DNA from: Sphingomonas sp. SORGH_AS_0950
Lineage (GTDB): Bacteria > Pseudomonadota > Alphaproteobacteria > Sphingomonadales > Sphingomonadaceae
NCBI RefSeq assembly: GCF_030818415.1
Contig: NZ_JAUTAE010000001.1
Span: forward strand, 2,032,001-2,096,000
Direction: 5' to 3'
DNA: 64,000 bases
Of this stretch, positions 36,011-44,119 are shown piece after piece. How positions within the stretch are numbered: position 1 is the stretch's first letter; each line of letters starts with the position of its first letter. The notes beneath the pieces are model-generated. The model made no database searches. It was not told where the DNA came from and saw only the letters and a list, made by a program, of their open reading frames with translations. The position numbers were made by a program, and so were the translations under genes.

Positions 36011-37768
36011 ATGTCGCCCCCCGATTCCGTTCCGTCCCACGGATCGCCGAGCCCCGGCCTGATGCCGGTGGTGCGCGGCTGTCGTCCGCACCTGATCGCG
36101 GCGGCGGGGTTTTCGGGGTTGATCAACCTCCTCAACCTCGCGCCGTCGATCTTCATGCTCCAGGTCTATGACCGGGTGGTGCCGACGCGCGGCGTGCCGA
36201 CGCTGCTGCTCCTGACGCTGATCCTGACGATCGCGCTGGGCGTCTATGCGATTCTGGACGCGGTGCGGATGCGGCTGCTGCTGCGCGCCAGCATCCGGCT
36301 GGAGCGGCGGCTGGCGCCCGCCATCCTACTGCGCATCCTGGGGTCGCCAAGCGGCACCGCGATGGAGCGCGCGCAGGCGATGCGCGATTTCGACACGGTC
36401 CGCTCCACCCTGACCGGCGCGCCCGTGATCGCGCTGTTCGACGCGCCCTGGGCCCCGATCTACATCCTGATCGCCTTCCTGCTGCACCCCTGGATCGGCG
36501 TGCTGACCCTGGTCAGCGCGCTGCTGCTGGGCGCGATCGCCATCGCCAGCGAGCGGATGACCGAATCCAGCGTCGTCGCGCTTCGCGGCCGCACCGCGCT
36601 GGCGCAGCGCGAGCAGGACGCCTCGATCCTCGCCTCCGACGTGGCGCAGGCGCTGGGGATGCGCGACGCGCTCGTCACCCGCCATTTGCTGGAGCGCGCC
36701 GATCTGGCGCGGCGGCAGGCGTCGCTGTCGCGCCGGTCGGGGCAGTTCCTGGCGGTCACCAAATTCCTGCGCCAGCTGCTGCAATCGCTGGCGCTGGCGC
36801 TGGGCGCCTGGCTGGCGGTGAAGCAGGAGATTTCGGGCGGCGCGATCTTCGCCGCCTCGCTCCTCTTGGGCCGCGCGCTCCAGCCGGTCGAGCAAATCCT
36901 CGGCGCAATCAAGCCACTGACCGCCGCGCGCGAGGCGTGGCGCTCGCTCGACGGTTTCTGCCGCCGCCCCGGCCCCGAGCGCACGACCACCACCCTGCCC
37001 GCCCCCATCGGCCGGATCGAGGTGCGCGGGCTGGAGGTGCGGGCACCCGGCGGCGACCGCGCCATCCTGTCGGACATCAGCTTTGCGGTGAATCCCGGCG
37101 AGGTCGTCGCACTGGTCGGCCCCAGCGGCGCGGGCAAGTCCACGCTGCTGCGCGTGCTGGCGGGCGCGCAAGTGCCCGATGGCGGCGAGGTGCGGATCGA
37201 CGGCGCGTCGCTGGCCGACTGGAATCGCGAGCAGCTGGGCCGCCATCTCGGCTTCATGCCACAGGCGCCGACGCTGTTCCCCGCCTCCGTCCATACCAAT
37301 ATCGCGCGCTTCCGCGGTGTCGTCGACGGCGAGAGCGAGGCGCTGGACGCCGAGGTCGTCGCCGCCGCGCAGGAGGCGGGTGCGCATGACGTGATTCTGG
37401 GCCTGCCGCACGGCTATGCCACGATGCTGGAACGCGGCGAGGCGGGGCTGTCCGCCGGACAGGGCCAGGCGGTGGCGCTGGCCCGCGCGCTGTTCGGGCG
37501 GCCGACCCTGTTGTTCCTCGACGAACCCAATGCGCATCTCGACAGCGAGGGCGAGGCGCGGCTGGCGCGCTGCATCCTGTCGCTTCGGGAACGCAAGGCG
37601 ACGGTGATCGTCTCGACCCACCGCACCGGCCTGCTCCAGATCGTCGACAAGGTGCTGCTGCTGCGCGACGGCAAGGTGCAGCTGTTCGACGACCGCGCCA
37701 AGGTGATCCGGTCGCAGACGCCCGGCCGCCCCGACGAAGGCTTCGTCCATGCCGGGAGCGTCCGATGA
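36011..37768 (+). CDS. Type I secretion ABC exporter (PrtD/LipB-like permease-ATPase)
   Basis: Inner-membrane ATP-driven exporter of 585 residues for a protein with a C-terminal secretion signal. The N-terminal half has the six-helix membrane domain, starting GLINLLNLAPSIFMLQVYDR and VVPTRGVPTLLLLTLILTIA, the signature of the PrtD/HasD exporters; no C39 peptidase domain is fused. The ATPase has Walker A (GPSGAGKST), LSAGQGQAVALARAL and Walker B (LFLDEPNAHLD). The adaptor start overlaps its stop (ATGA). The ATG at 36011 is chosen; the in-frame TTG at 35990 is not well placed. The only RTX protein in the window, the Pel-type deacetylase at 49615-52977, is the likely cargo. Confidence 0.92.
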   Translation: MSPPDSVPSHGSPSPGLMPVVRGCRPHLIAAAGFSGLINLLNLAPSIFMLQVYDRVVPTRGVPTLLLLTLILTIALGVYAILDAVRMRLLLRASIRLERRLAPAILLRILGSPSGTAMERAQAMRDFDTVRSTLTGAPVIALFDAPWAPIYILIAFLLHPWIGVLTLVSALLLGAIAIASERMTESSVVALRGRTALAQREQDASILASDVAQALGMRDALVTRHLLERADLARRQASLSRRSGQFLAVTKFLRQLLQSLALALGAWLAVKQEISGGAIFAASLLLGRALQPVEQILGAIKPLTAAREAWRSLDGFCRRPGPERTTTTLPAPIGRIEVRGLEVRAPGGDRAILSDISFAVNPGEVVALVGPSGAGKSTLLRVLAGAQVPDGGEVRIDGASLADWNREQLGRHLGFMPQAPTLFPASVHTNIARFRGVVDGESEALDAEVVAAAQEAGAHDVILGLPHGYATMLERGEAGLSAGQGQAVALARALFGRPTLLFLDEPNAHLDSEGEARLARCILSLRERKATVIVSTHRTGLLQIVDKVLLLRDGKVQLFDDRAKVIRSQTPGRPDEGFVHAGSVR

Positions 37769-39108
37769 CCCCCGCCCGTGCCCAGCTGGCCGAACGGCTG
37801 CACCTCGACGATTCGCCGCGCGCCGCGATCCGGCTGGGCGGGATCATCGCCTTCCTGTTCTTCGTCGTCGGCCTGGGCTGGGCGGCGGTCGCGCGACTCG
37901 ACGCGGCGGCGGCGGGCGAAGGCCAGGTCACGGTGTCCGGCAATCGCCGCACCGTGCAGCATCGCGACGGCGGTATCGTCCGCGCGATGGCGGTCCGCGA
38001 CGGCCAGCATGTGACGGCGGGCCAGATCCTGTTCCGGCTTGAGGGGGCCGAGGTCGCCGCCAGCGAACGTGCGCTCGCCGCCAGCGTCATCGATCTCCAG
38101 GCACAAAAAGCGCGGCTGGAGGCGGAGATTGCGGGCCGCGCCGTCGTCTGGCCCGCCAACTTCGCCACCGCGCCCGAACAGGACCGCCCGCTGATTGCGC
38201 GCGCCGAGGCGCTGCAACTGGCCCAGCTGCGCAGCCGCAACGCCGCGCTTGCCGCCGGCGACCAGGTGCTGCGCCAGCAGGCCGCGGAGGTCAGCCGCCA
38301 GACATCGGGCTATGACGCCCAGGCCCAGGCCACCGCCCGCCAGCGCGAGAGCCTGGCCCAGCAGCTGGAGAGCACGAGGCGGCTGGCCGATGAGGGCTAT
38401 GTCTCGCGCAACACGGTCCGCTCGATCGAACGCTCGATGCAGCAGCTGGAGGGGGCCGATGCCGATTACAGCTCGCGCTCCGCCGCCGCGCGCGAACAGA
38501 TCGGCCAGACCCGCGCGCAGATGGTTCAGACCCGCCGCCGCCAGGTGGAGGACGCCGCCGCCGCCCTGCGCGACACCCAGTTCCAGCTGAACGAGATGCA
38601 GCCCAAATGGGCCTCCGCCCGCGAGCAGCTCGCGCGCACCGAGATTCGCGCGCCGGTTTCGGGCCGGATCGTCGGCCTGCGCGTCTTTACCGTCGGCGGG
38701 GTGATCCAGGCGGGGCAGCCGATCCTCGACATCGTGCCCGATGCCGCGCCGCTGATCGTGCGCGCCAATTTCGCGCCCGGCGACATCGACGGCGTCGTCG
38801 CGGGGCGGCCCGCCGAGGTGAAGTTCCTGTCGCTGCACGACCGGGGGCTGCCGATCCTGACCGGCACGGTCCATTCGGTGTCGGCCGACGCGCTGCGCGA
38901 CGAAGCCTCGGGCCGCAGCTATTTCTCCGCCGAGGTCGCGGTGCCGCGCGACCAGATCGCCCGCATCGCGGCGGTGCGCGGCGGCGATACCGGCATCCGC
39001 GCGGGCGTGCCGGTCGCGGTCACCGTGCCGCTGCGCAAGCGAACCGCGCTGCAATATATCCTCGATCCGCTGACCGAGGCCTTTGCGAAGTCCTTCCATG
39101 AACGCTGA
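37765..39108 (+). CDS. Type I secretion membrane fusion protein (HlyD/PrtE family)
   Basis: Periplasmic adaptor of 447 residues. A single N-terminal membrane anchor (GGIIAFLFFVVGLGWAAVAR) is followed by the lipoyl-like first half (QVTVSGNRRTVQHRDGGIVR and AVRDGQHVTAGQILFRLEGA), a long coiled-coil hairpin from residue 85 to 290 rich in Ala, Gln, Arg and Glu, and the second half (TEIRAPVSGRIVGLRVFTVG and VIQAGQPILDIVPDAAPLIV). The DIDGVVAGRPAEVKFLS pattern near the end is usual for PrtE/HlyD. It overlaps the exporter by four bases and the TolC-like gene by eleven, so the three are translationally coupled. Confidence 0.94.
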   Translation: MTPARAQLAERLHLDDSPRAAIRLGGIIAFLFFVVGLGWAAVARLDAAAAGEGQVTVSGNRRTVQHRDGGIVRAMAVRDGQHVTAGQILFRLEGAEVAASERALAASVIDLQAQKARLEAEIAGRAVVWPANFATAPEQDRPLIARAEALQLAQLRSRNAALAAGDQVLRQQAAEVSRQTSGYDAQAQATARQRESLAQQLESTRRLADEGYVSRNTVRSIERSMQQLEGADADYSSRSAAAREQIGQTRAQMVQTRRRQVEDAAAALRDTQFQLNEMQPKWASAREQLARTEIRAPVSGRIVGLRVFTVGGVIQAGQPILDIVPDAAPLIVRANFAPGDIDGVVAGRPAEVKFLSLHDRGLPILTGTVHSVSADALRDEASGRSYFSAEVAVPRDQIARIAAVRGGDTGIRAGVPVAVTVPLRKRTALQYILDPLTEAFAKSFHER

Positions 39109-40690
39109 CGCGCTGCGCCGCCTCGCCTGCCTGCCGCTGATGCTGGCCGCCGCCCCGGCCGCCGCGCAGGAGCTGTACGATCCCGACACGCTCGACCGCG
39201 CGATCGCCGATGCCTATCGCACCAACCCCACGCTGGAGGCGGGGCGGGCGCAGCTGCGCGCGCTCGACGAACAGATCATCCAGGCGGGCTCGCCTTACCG
39301 CCTGAGCGTCGGGGTGAACGTCAATTTCCAGTATCGCCAGCAGGACCAGCGCAACCTGCTCGACCAGTTCGGCACAGTGCGGTCGCGGACCATGGGGGCG
39401 ACCATCTCCGCCTCGCAGATCCTGCTGAACGGTGGCCGGACCGCCGCGCAGGTGTCCGCCGCCGAGGCGACCGTGCTGGCCGGGCGCGAGCGGCTGCGCG
39501 AGACCGAGAACGACATCCTGCTCGCGGTGGTCGACGCCTATGCTTCGGTCCTGCGCGACCAGGCGCTGGTGGCGATCCAGACCCGCTCGCTCGACAGCTA
39601 TGGCCGACAGGTGGACCAGGCGGTCGCGCGCGAACGCGGCGGCGACCTGACCCGCACCGACATCGCGCAGGCCCGCGCCCAGCGCGAGATCATCCGCGCG
39701 CAGCTGGCCCAGGTCGAGGCCAATCTGCAATCCAGCCGCGCGCGCTTTGCCGCGCTCGTCGGGCGCAATCCCGGCCGCCTCGCCCCGCCGCCGCGCCTGC
39801 CGGGCAGCCCCGCCTCGCTCGACGCCGCCTTCCAGATCGCCGAAAAGGAAAGCCCCGCCATCTGGCAGGCGATCATGGCCGCGCGCGCGGGCGACGCCCG
39901 GATCGCCGCGCAACGTGCCGAGCGCGCGCCGATCGTCGCGCTGACCGGCGGCTATGGCTATGCCAGCCCCTATTCCTATCAGACCCGCGACCTGGGCGGA
40001 CAGGCGACCGGGGGCGTCAGCGTCACCATGCCGCTGCTGACGGGCGGGCTGATCGGGTCGCGCATCCGCGCCGCCGTTGCCGAGCGCCAGCAACTGGGCT
40101 TCGAGGCGGAGAGCACCCGGCGACAGGCGCTCGCCAATGTCCAGGACAGCTGGAACCAGTCGGTCGCGGCGCAGACCCAACAGGATTCGGGCCAGCTGGC
40201 CACCCAGGCGGCCGAGGCCGCGCTGACCGGCGTGCGGCGCGGGTTCCAGGAAGGCTTCCGGTCCAATTTCGAGGTGCTCGATTCGGAACAGCGGCTGCTG
40301 AACGCCCAGATCGTCGAGACCAATGCGCGCTATTCGGGCTATGTCGCGCAGGCGCGGCTGCTGGCGACGCTGGGCCGGTTGCAGGCGGGGGTGATCGAGG
40401 CGGGGGTACCGACCTATGACGCCTCGGCCCATATCCGACAGGTGAAGACGCAGGTCTTCGGCCCCTTCGACCCCATCCTCGCCCCCATCGACCGCGCCGC
40501 GCGCCCCTCAGCGGTGGCAAAGCCCGCGCCCGTGCTGGCGGCGGCGACCGATCCGGTGCTGCGCGCGCCCACGACGCCCGCGCCGCCGACGGGGCTGGGT
40601 CAATCGCTGCCGGTCTCGCCGATGCCGGTGCTTCCGGCCCCCTCCTTCGGCGACCTCAGCGATACGGTGGTAACCGGCGGGGCACGCTAA
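39098..40690 (+). CDS. TolC-family outer membrane channel of the type I secretion system
   Basis: Outer membrane channel-tunnel of 530 residues, predicted exit duct. Signal peptide LACLPLMLAAAPAAAQ. The two-repeat TolC pattern is visible: LDRAIADAYRTNPTLEAGRA and ENDILLAVVDAYASVLRDQA, then SLDAAFQIAEKESPAIWQAI and AIVALTGGYGYASPYSYQTR. The C-terminal tail after residue 440 is a Pro/Ala-rich extension (APVLAAATDPVLRAPTTPAP) not found in E. coli TolC. As no lipobox is present it differs from the NodT lipoprotein at 7762-9147. Its gene is the last of the + strand operon and meets the Pel-like operon at a hairpin element. Confidence 0.92.
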   Translation: MNADALRRLACLPLMLAAAPAAAQELYDPDTLDRAIADAYRTNPTLEAGRAQLRALDEQIIQAGSPYRLSVGVNVNFQYRQQDQRNLLDQFGTVRSRTMGATISASQILLNGGRTAAQVSAAEATVLAGRERLRETENDILLAVVDAYASVLRDQALVAIQTRSLDSYGRQVDQAVARERGGDLTRTDIAQARAQREIIRAQLAQVEANLQSSRARFAALVGRNPGRLAPPPRLPGSPASLDAAFQIAEKESPAIWQAIMAARAGDARIAAQRAERAPIVALTGGYGYASPYSYQTRDLGGQATGGVSVTMPLLTGGLIGSRIRAAVAERQQLGFEAESTRRQALANVQDSWNQSVAAQTQQDSGQLATQAAEAALTGVRRGFQEGFRSNFEVLDSEQRLLNAQIVETNARYSGYVAQARLLATLGRLQAGVIEAGVPTYDASAHIRQVKTQVFGPFDPILAPIDRAARPSAVAKPAPVLAAATDPVLRAPTTPAPPTGLGQSLPVSPMPVLPAPSFGDLSDTVVTGGAR

Positions 40691-40710
40691 GGACCGATCC
40701 CATGTCGCCA

Positions 40711-40818
40711 TTCCTCCCCTGCAAGGGGAGGTGGCAGGCCGAAGGCCTGACGGAGGGGTGTCCCGCTCTCGATGGAGTTATACCCCTCCACCATGCTGCG
40801 CATGGTCCCCTCCCCTTT
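40711..40818. repeat. Intergenic hairpin repeat, likely bidirectional terminator between the secretion and Pel operons
   Basis: CCTCCCCT-GCA-AGGGGAGG (40713-40731), then the internal palindrome GGCCGAAGGCC (40738-40748) and GGAGGGGTG. The right half mirrors the outer arms (TACCCCTCCACCATG...GGTCCCCTCCCC) and ends TTTTT. It fills the gap between two convergent operons. Its core matches the hairpins at 22975-22996 and 55297-55322, suggesting a dispersed intergenic repeat family. Confidence 0.6.
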
Positions 40819-42306
40819 TTAGAGGCGCGCCGCGAGTTCCCCGTACAACTGCCGATAGGCCCCGATGATCGCCGGATGGTCGTAATCGCGCACCACGCGC
40901 TCGCGCATCGTCTCGCCCATCCGGGTGCGCAGGTCGGGATCGTCCATGATCCGGCGGATCGCCTGCGCGGTGGCGGCCGGGTTGACCAGCGGGGTGACGA
41001 TCCCGCCATGGCCGCTATCGGCGCCGCCGCGCCCCTCGATCATCTCGCGGCAGCTGCCGACATCGGGCGCGACGACCGGGATGCCGCTCGCACCCCCCTC
41101 CAGGATGACCAGCGGCTGCGCCTCGGACAGGCTGGTCAGGACGAGCAGGTCGATCCGCATCATCCAGTCCTCGATACGGACCCGCCCCTCGAAGCTCAGC
41201 GCCTCGCCCAGCCCCAGTTCGGCGACCAGCGCGGTGCATTCGGCGGCATATTCGGGGTCCTCGTCCTCCGGCCCCAGCACGACGAAGCGGATGTCGGGGC
41301 GCGCGGCGTGGACGATGGCGGCGGCACGGATATAGGTCTTCACGTCCTTGATCGGCACCACCCGGCCGAGCAGCGCGACGACCGGCCGGGCGGGGTCGCG
41401 CCGGTCGGGCAGATGCGAGAAGCGCCGCACATCGACGCCGTTGGGGATCGCCCGCACCCGCTCCGCGCCCGCCCCCAGCCGCCGCTGCACCGCATTATTC
41501 TCGCCATAGAGCGCGACGATCGGGTCGCAGGCGGCGTAGCAAGCCTCGGCATAGCTGGTGAAGGCGCGCACCCACAGGTCGCGCAGGTCGCGCACGCTGC
41601 GCTCCAGTTCCAGCCCGGTGTCGATCTGGTCGCCGATCCACTCGGCCATCATCACCTCGATCTGCCGTTCGAGCAGATAGATGCCATGTTCGGTGATAAA
41701 GGCGGGCCGCCCCGTCGCCTGCGCCGCACGCGCCGCGAGCAGGCCCGCAAAGCCGGTCGAGATGGTGTGATAGACCCGCGCGCGCGGCAAGGGCGCGATC
41801 AGCACCGCGAGCAGCCCGCCCAGCAGCGTGCGCATCGCCCAGAAATAATGGTGGAAGGACGCGCGCGGCAGGATCGCGCGGTAATGGCGCTGCAACCGCT
41901 GGAAGGTCGCGGGATGCGCCAATATGTCGCCGGGCTCGGGCATCGGGTCCAGCCCGGCGAACAGGTCGAGCAGCGTGGCGATCGCCGCCCGCTCGCCGGT
42001 CGCGACAAAGGCCATCAGCGCCTCGGCGATCCGGGTCGCGACCCGGTTGGGGATGGCGCGCGGCGCGGCGGCAGCGGGGGCCAGGCCGATCTCGCGGACC
42101 ATCACGACATTGGGCGGCGGGGCGATCCGGAACGGCAGCGCGGCGGGGCCCGCCTTGATCGCGACCACGGCGAAGCGGATCTCGGGCAAATGGGTGATCA
42201 GGTCCTGAAGCCAGCCGGACACACCGCCGATGACGTAAGGATAGGCGCCCTCGACAATCAGGCAGACATCGGCGTCGAGGTCGTCGGCCTCGCCCATGCG
42301 GGTCAT
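40819..42306 (-). CDS. pelF: PelF-type glycosyltransferase (GT4)
   Basis: Cytoplasmic polysaccharide polymerase of 495 residues, expected to use UDP-activated N-acetylated hexosamines. The N-terminal DUF3492-type domain has DVCLIVEGAYPYVIGGVSGW (PelF signature), YHTISTGFAGLLAARAAQA, and FITEHGIYLLERQIEVMMAE. The GT4 half has the ENNAVQRRLGAGAERVRAIP and GRVVPIKDVKTYIRAA donor site region and the E-x7-E motif in LSEAQPLVILEGGASGIPVV. The start at the ATG at 42306 overlaps the pelE stop by four bases (ATGA). It is the last gene of the operon; after it lies the hairpin repeat. Family assignment is strong; the actual sugar is inferred from Pel. Confidence 0.93.
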   Translation of the reverse strand: MTRMGEADDLDADVCLIVEGAYPYVIGGVSGWLQDLITHLPEIRFAVVAIKAGPAALPFRIAPPPNVVMVREIGLAPAAAAPRAIPNRVATRIAEALMAFVATGERAAIATLLDLFAGLDPMPEPGDILAHPATFQRLQRHYRAILPRASFHHYFWAMRTLLGGLLAVLIAPLPRARVYHTISTGFAGLLAARAAQATGRPAFITEHGIYLLERQIEVMMAEWIGDQIDTGLELERSVRDLRDLWVRAFTSYAEACYAACDPIVALYGENNAVQRRLGAGAERVRAIPNGVDVRRFSHLPDRRDPARPVVALLGRVVPIKDVKTYIRAAAIVHAARPDIRFVVLGPEDEDPEYAAECTALVAELGLGEALSFEGRVRIEDWMMRIDLLVLTSLSEAQPLVILEGGASGIPVVAPDVGSCREMIEGRGGADSGHGGIVTPLVNPAATAQAIRRIMDDPDLRTRMGETMRERVVRDYDHPAIIGAYRQLYGELAARL

Positions 42307-43175
42307 CGCGCCGCCTCCATCCGCCACCACAGGGCATCGTCGTCCGATTCGCATGCCAGCGCGTGAAGCCGGTCGATCGCGGCATAGTCCTGCGCCGCCC
42401 ATGCCGCCTCGATCGCCAGCGCATCGGCCTCCGCACCCAGGCCATGCGCGCGCAGCAACGTGGCCGCATCCTCGCACAGATGCTGGCGCTGGGTATCCGA
42501 CAACAGGCGGTTGGCGCGGCCATGCTCGGCCAGCAACCGGGCGAGCGTCACCGCTGCCTGGCTATCGCCCCCCGCCACCCGCGCCTCCAGCGCGGCGCGC
42601 TGCTCGATCAGATTCTGGACGATCCGCGCCGAGGCGGCGGCGGCGAGCGCGCGGATGGTCTGGTCGGGATCATTCAGCATCTGCGCGACCAGCGGCGACA
42701 GGCCCGGCTCGAAGGCGCGGACCACCGTCTCCAGCGCGCGGCGACGCGCGGCGACCGGGCCATGGCGCAGGACGCCGTGCAGCGAATCGAGCCGTTCGGG
42801 GGCGGGATGATAGACCCGCCCATCGAGCAGCCGCGCCATCTCCAGCGCCGCGCCGCGCCGCCGTGCGGGCACCGCACGCGCGCCGAACATGCGGTCGAGC
42901 CGGTCATGCCACGCGCTGCCCGTCGCCCAGCGCTCGCCCATCCGGCCCAGCCCCTGCCCCAGCATCAGCCCGATCGGCCCGCCCAGCCCCAATATCGCCG
43001 CCGCATAGCCGCCATGCGGATCGGACCGCAGCCAGACGGCATAGGTGACCAGGCTCAGCGCGGCATGCCCGAGCAGCGCGATCGCCACCCCCGCCCCGCC
43101 CGCCGGGACGAAGGCCATGACGAGGACGATCCACGCCAGGTCCAGAATGGCGAGTGCAGAGTAACGCTGGGTCAC
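42303..43175 (-). CDS. pelE: PelE-like membrane-anchored helical repeat protein
   Basis: A 290-residue protein with two N-terminal helices (LAILDLAWIVLVMAFVPAGG and GVAIALLGHAALSLVTYAVW) and a cytoplasmic helical-repeat domain (from about residue 85), which is the layout of PelE. PelE holds PelD and PelG at the inner membrane and recruits PelF in the Pel synthase. Repeats are HEAT/TPR-like (SLHGVLRHGPVAARRRALET, LVAQMLNDPDQTIRALAAAA, AVTLARLLAEHGRANRLLSD). GTG start at 43175 overlapping the pelD stop. Assignment depends mainly on order between pelD and pelF and on topology, because PelE sequence is poorly conserved. Confidence 0.8.
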   Translation of the reverse strand: MTQRYSALAILDLAWIVLVMAFVPAGGAGVAIALLGHAALSLVTYAVWLRSDPHGGYAAAILGLGGPIGLMLGQGLGRMGERWATGSAWHDRLDRMFGARAVPARRRGAALEMARLLDGRVYHPAPERLDSLHGVLRHGPVAARRRALETVVRAFEPGLSPLVAQMLNDPDQTIRALAAAASARIVQNLIEQRAALEARVAGGDSQAAVTLARLLAEHGRANRLLSDTQRQHLCEDAATLLRAHGLGAEADALAIEAAWAAQDYAAIDRLHALACESDDDALWWRMEAAR

Positions 43176-44119
43176 GCCGATCCGTCCATCAGCGGGGCCA
43201 GCCAGCCGCCGATCTCGGTCAGCTCGGCCATGCGATGCGCGTTGAACGCCTCGATCGGGATGGTGTGGAACAGCAGCACGCCGATGACGGCGCCGCGCTC
43301 ACCCGCCAACGGCACCGCCGCGACGCCCAGCCCGGCCAGCCGGGTGCGATCGGCGCGGCGCGCGACATGGCGGATGCGGTCGTCCCCCGCGAGTGCCTCG
43401 ACCATGGCCGGAGACAGGCTGTCGGGGCGGCCCGGGCTGTGCCCCTGCACCGCCGCGCCGCGCAGCCAGACCAGCGCCCCGTCGCCGACGATGCGATAGA
43501 CGGTGAAATCCTCGCTGCGCGCCGCCAGCGCGATCAGCTGCGCGATCGCCGCGCACCGTTCCGCCGCATCCGCCGCCGCCAGCCGGGTGGCGACCGCGAC
43601 GACATGGCCCATGGTGCGCGGGTCGGAGGCGACCCGGCGTTGCAGCGCGCGATTGGTGCGCGTCAGCCGCTCATGCGCGTCGGTCAGCCGCCCGATATCG
43701 CGCGTCGCCTGCGCCGCGCGCCGCTCCGCCCGGCTATAGCGCCGCTTGCGGACCAGCGTCGCCTCGCCCACCGCGACCGCGACGATCCCCCAGAGCAGGG
43801 GCGGCAGCGACAGGTGCAGCAGCATGTCGAGATAGTCGCGCTCGGTCCCGTCGCCATGCGCCGCGACCAGCCAGAACGCCGAGGCCATCGCCGCCGCGAC
43901 GACCCCCGCCCCGGTGCCATAGACCAGCGCCATGACCAGCACCGGGATCCAATAGGGGCTGGGCCGCACATCGGCAAAGCCCGTCCCCCCGGTCAGCAGA
44001 TGGTCGAGCAATGCGAGCGCGCCGAACGCCAGCGCGATCTCGCCCAGGATGCGCAGCCCCCGTCGCCAGCCGGGTCGGCGGACAGGATCGCGCGCCTCTT
44101 CGGTCGTTGCCGCGCTCAC
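43172..44119 (-). CDS. pelD: PelD-like inner membrane protein lacking the GGDEF domain
   Basis: Protein of 315 residues. It has four hydrophobic segments in the first 130 residues (ILGEIALAFGALALLDHLLT, YWIPVLVMALVYGTGAGVVA, AAAMASAFWLVAA, LHLSLPPLLWGIVAVAVGEA), then a linker helix and a GAF domain (about 165-305, CAAIAQLIALAARSEDFTVY, LGVAAVPLAGERGAVIGVLL). In Pseudomonas PelD (455 residues) a degenerate GGDEF domain with an RxxD I-site that binds c-di-GMP follows the GAF; here the protein stops at GGWLAPLMDGSA with nothing after it. GTG start at 44119 overlapping the preceding gene's stop. So the usual c-di-GMP switch appears to be missing. Confidence 0.82.
   Translation of the reverse strand: MSAATTEEARDPVRRPGWRRGLRILGEIALAFGALALLDHLLTGGTGFADVRPSPYWIPVLVMALVYGTGAGVVAAAMASAFWLVAAHGDGTERDYLDMLLHLSLPPLLWGIVAVAVGEATLVRKRRYSRAERRAAQATRDIGRLTDAHERLTRTNRALQRRVASDPRTMGHVVAVATRLAAADAAERCAAIAQLIALAARSEDFTVYRIVGDGALVWLRGAAVQGHSPGRPDSLSPAMVEALAGDDRIRHVARRADRTRLAGLGVAAVPLAGERGAVIGVLLFHTIPIEAFNAHRMAELTEIGGWLAPLMDGSA

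Noticed and set aside
36011..40690. Reading the secretion system as a drug efflux pump
   Set aside because: The ABC protein matches the PrtD exporter group, the adaptor is HlyD/PrtE-like, and an RTX protein is nearby, so protein secretion is the better call.
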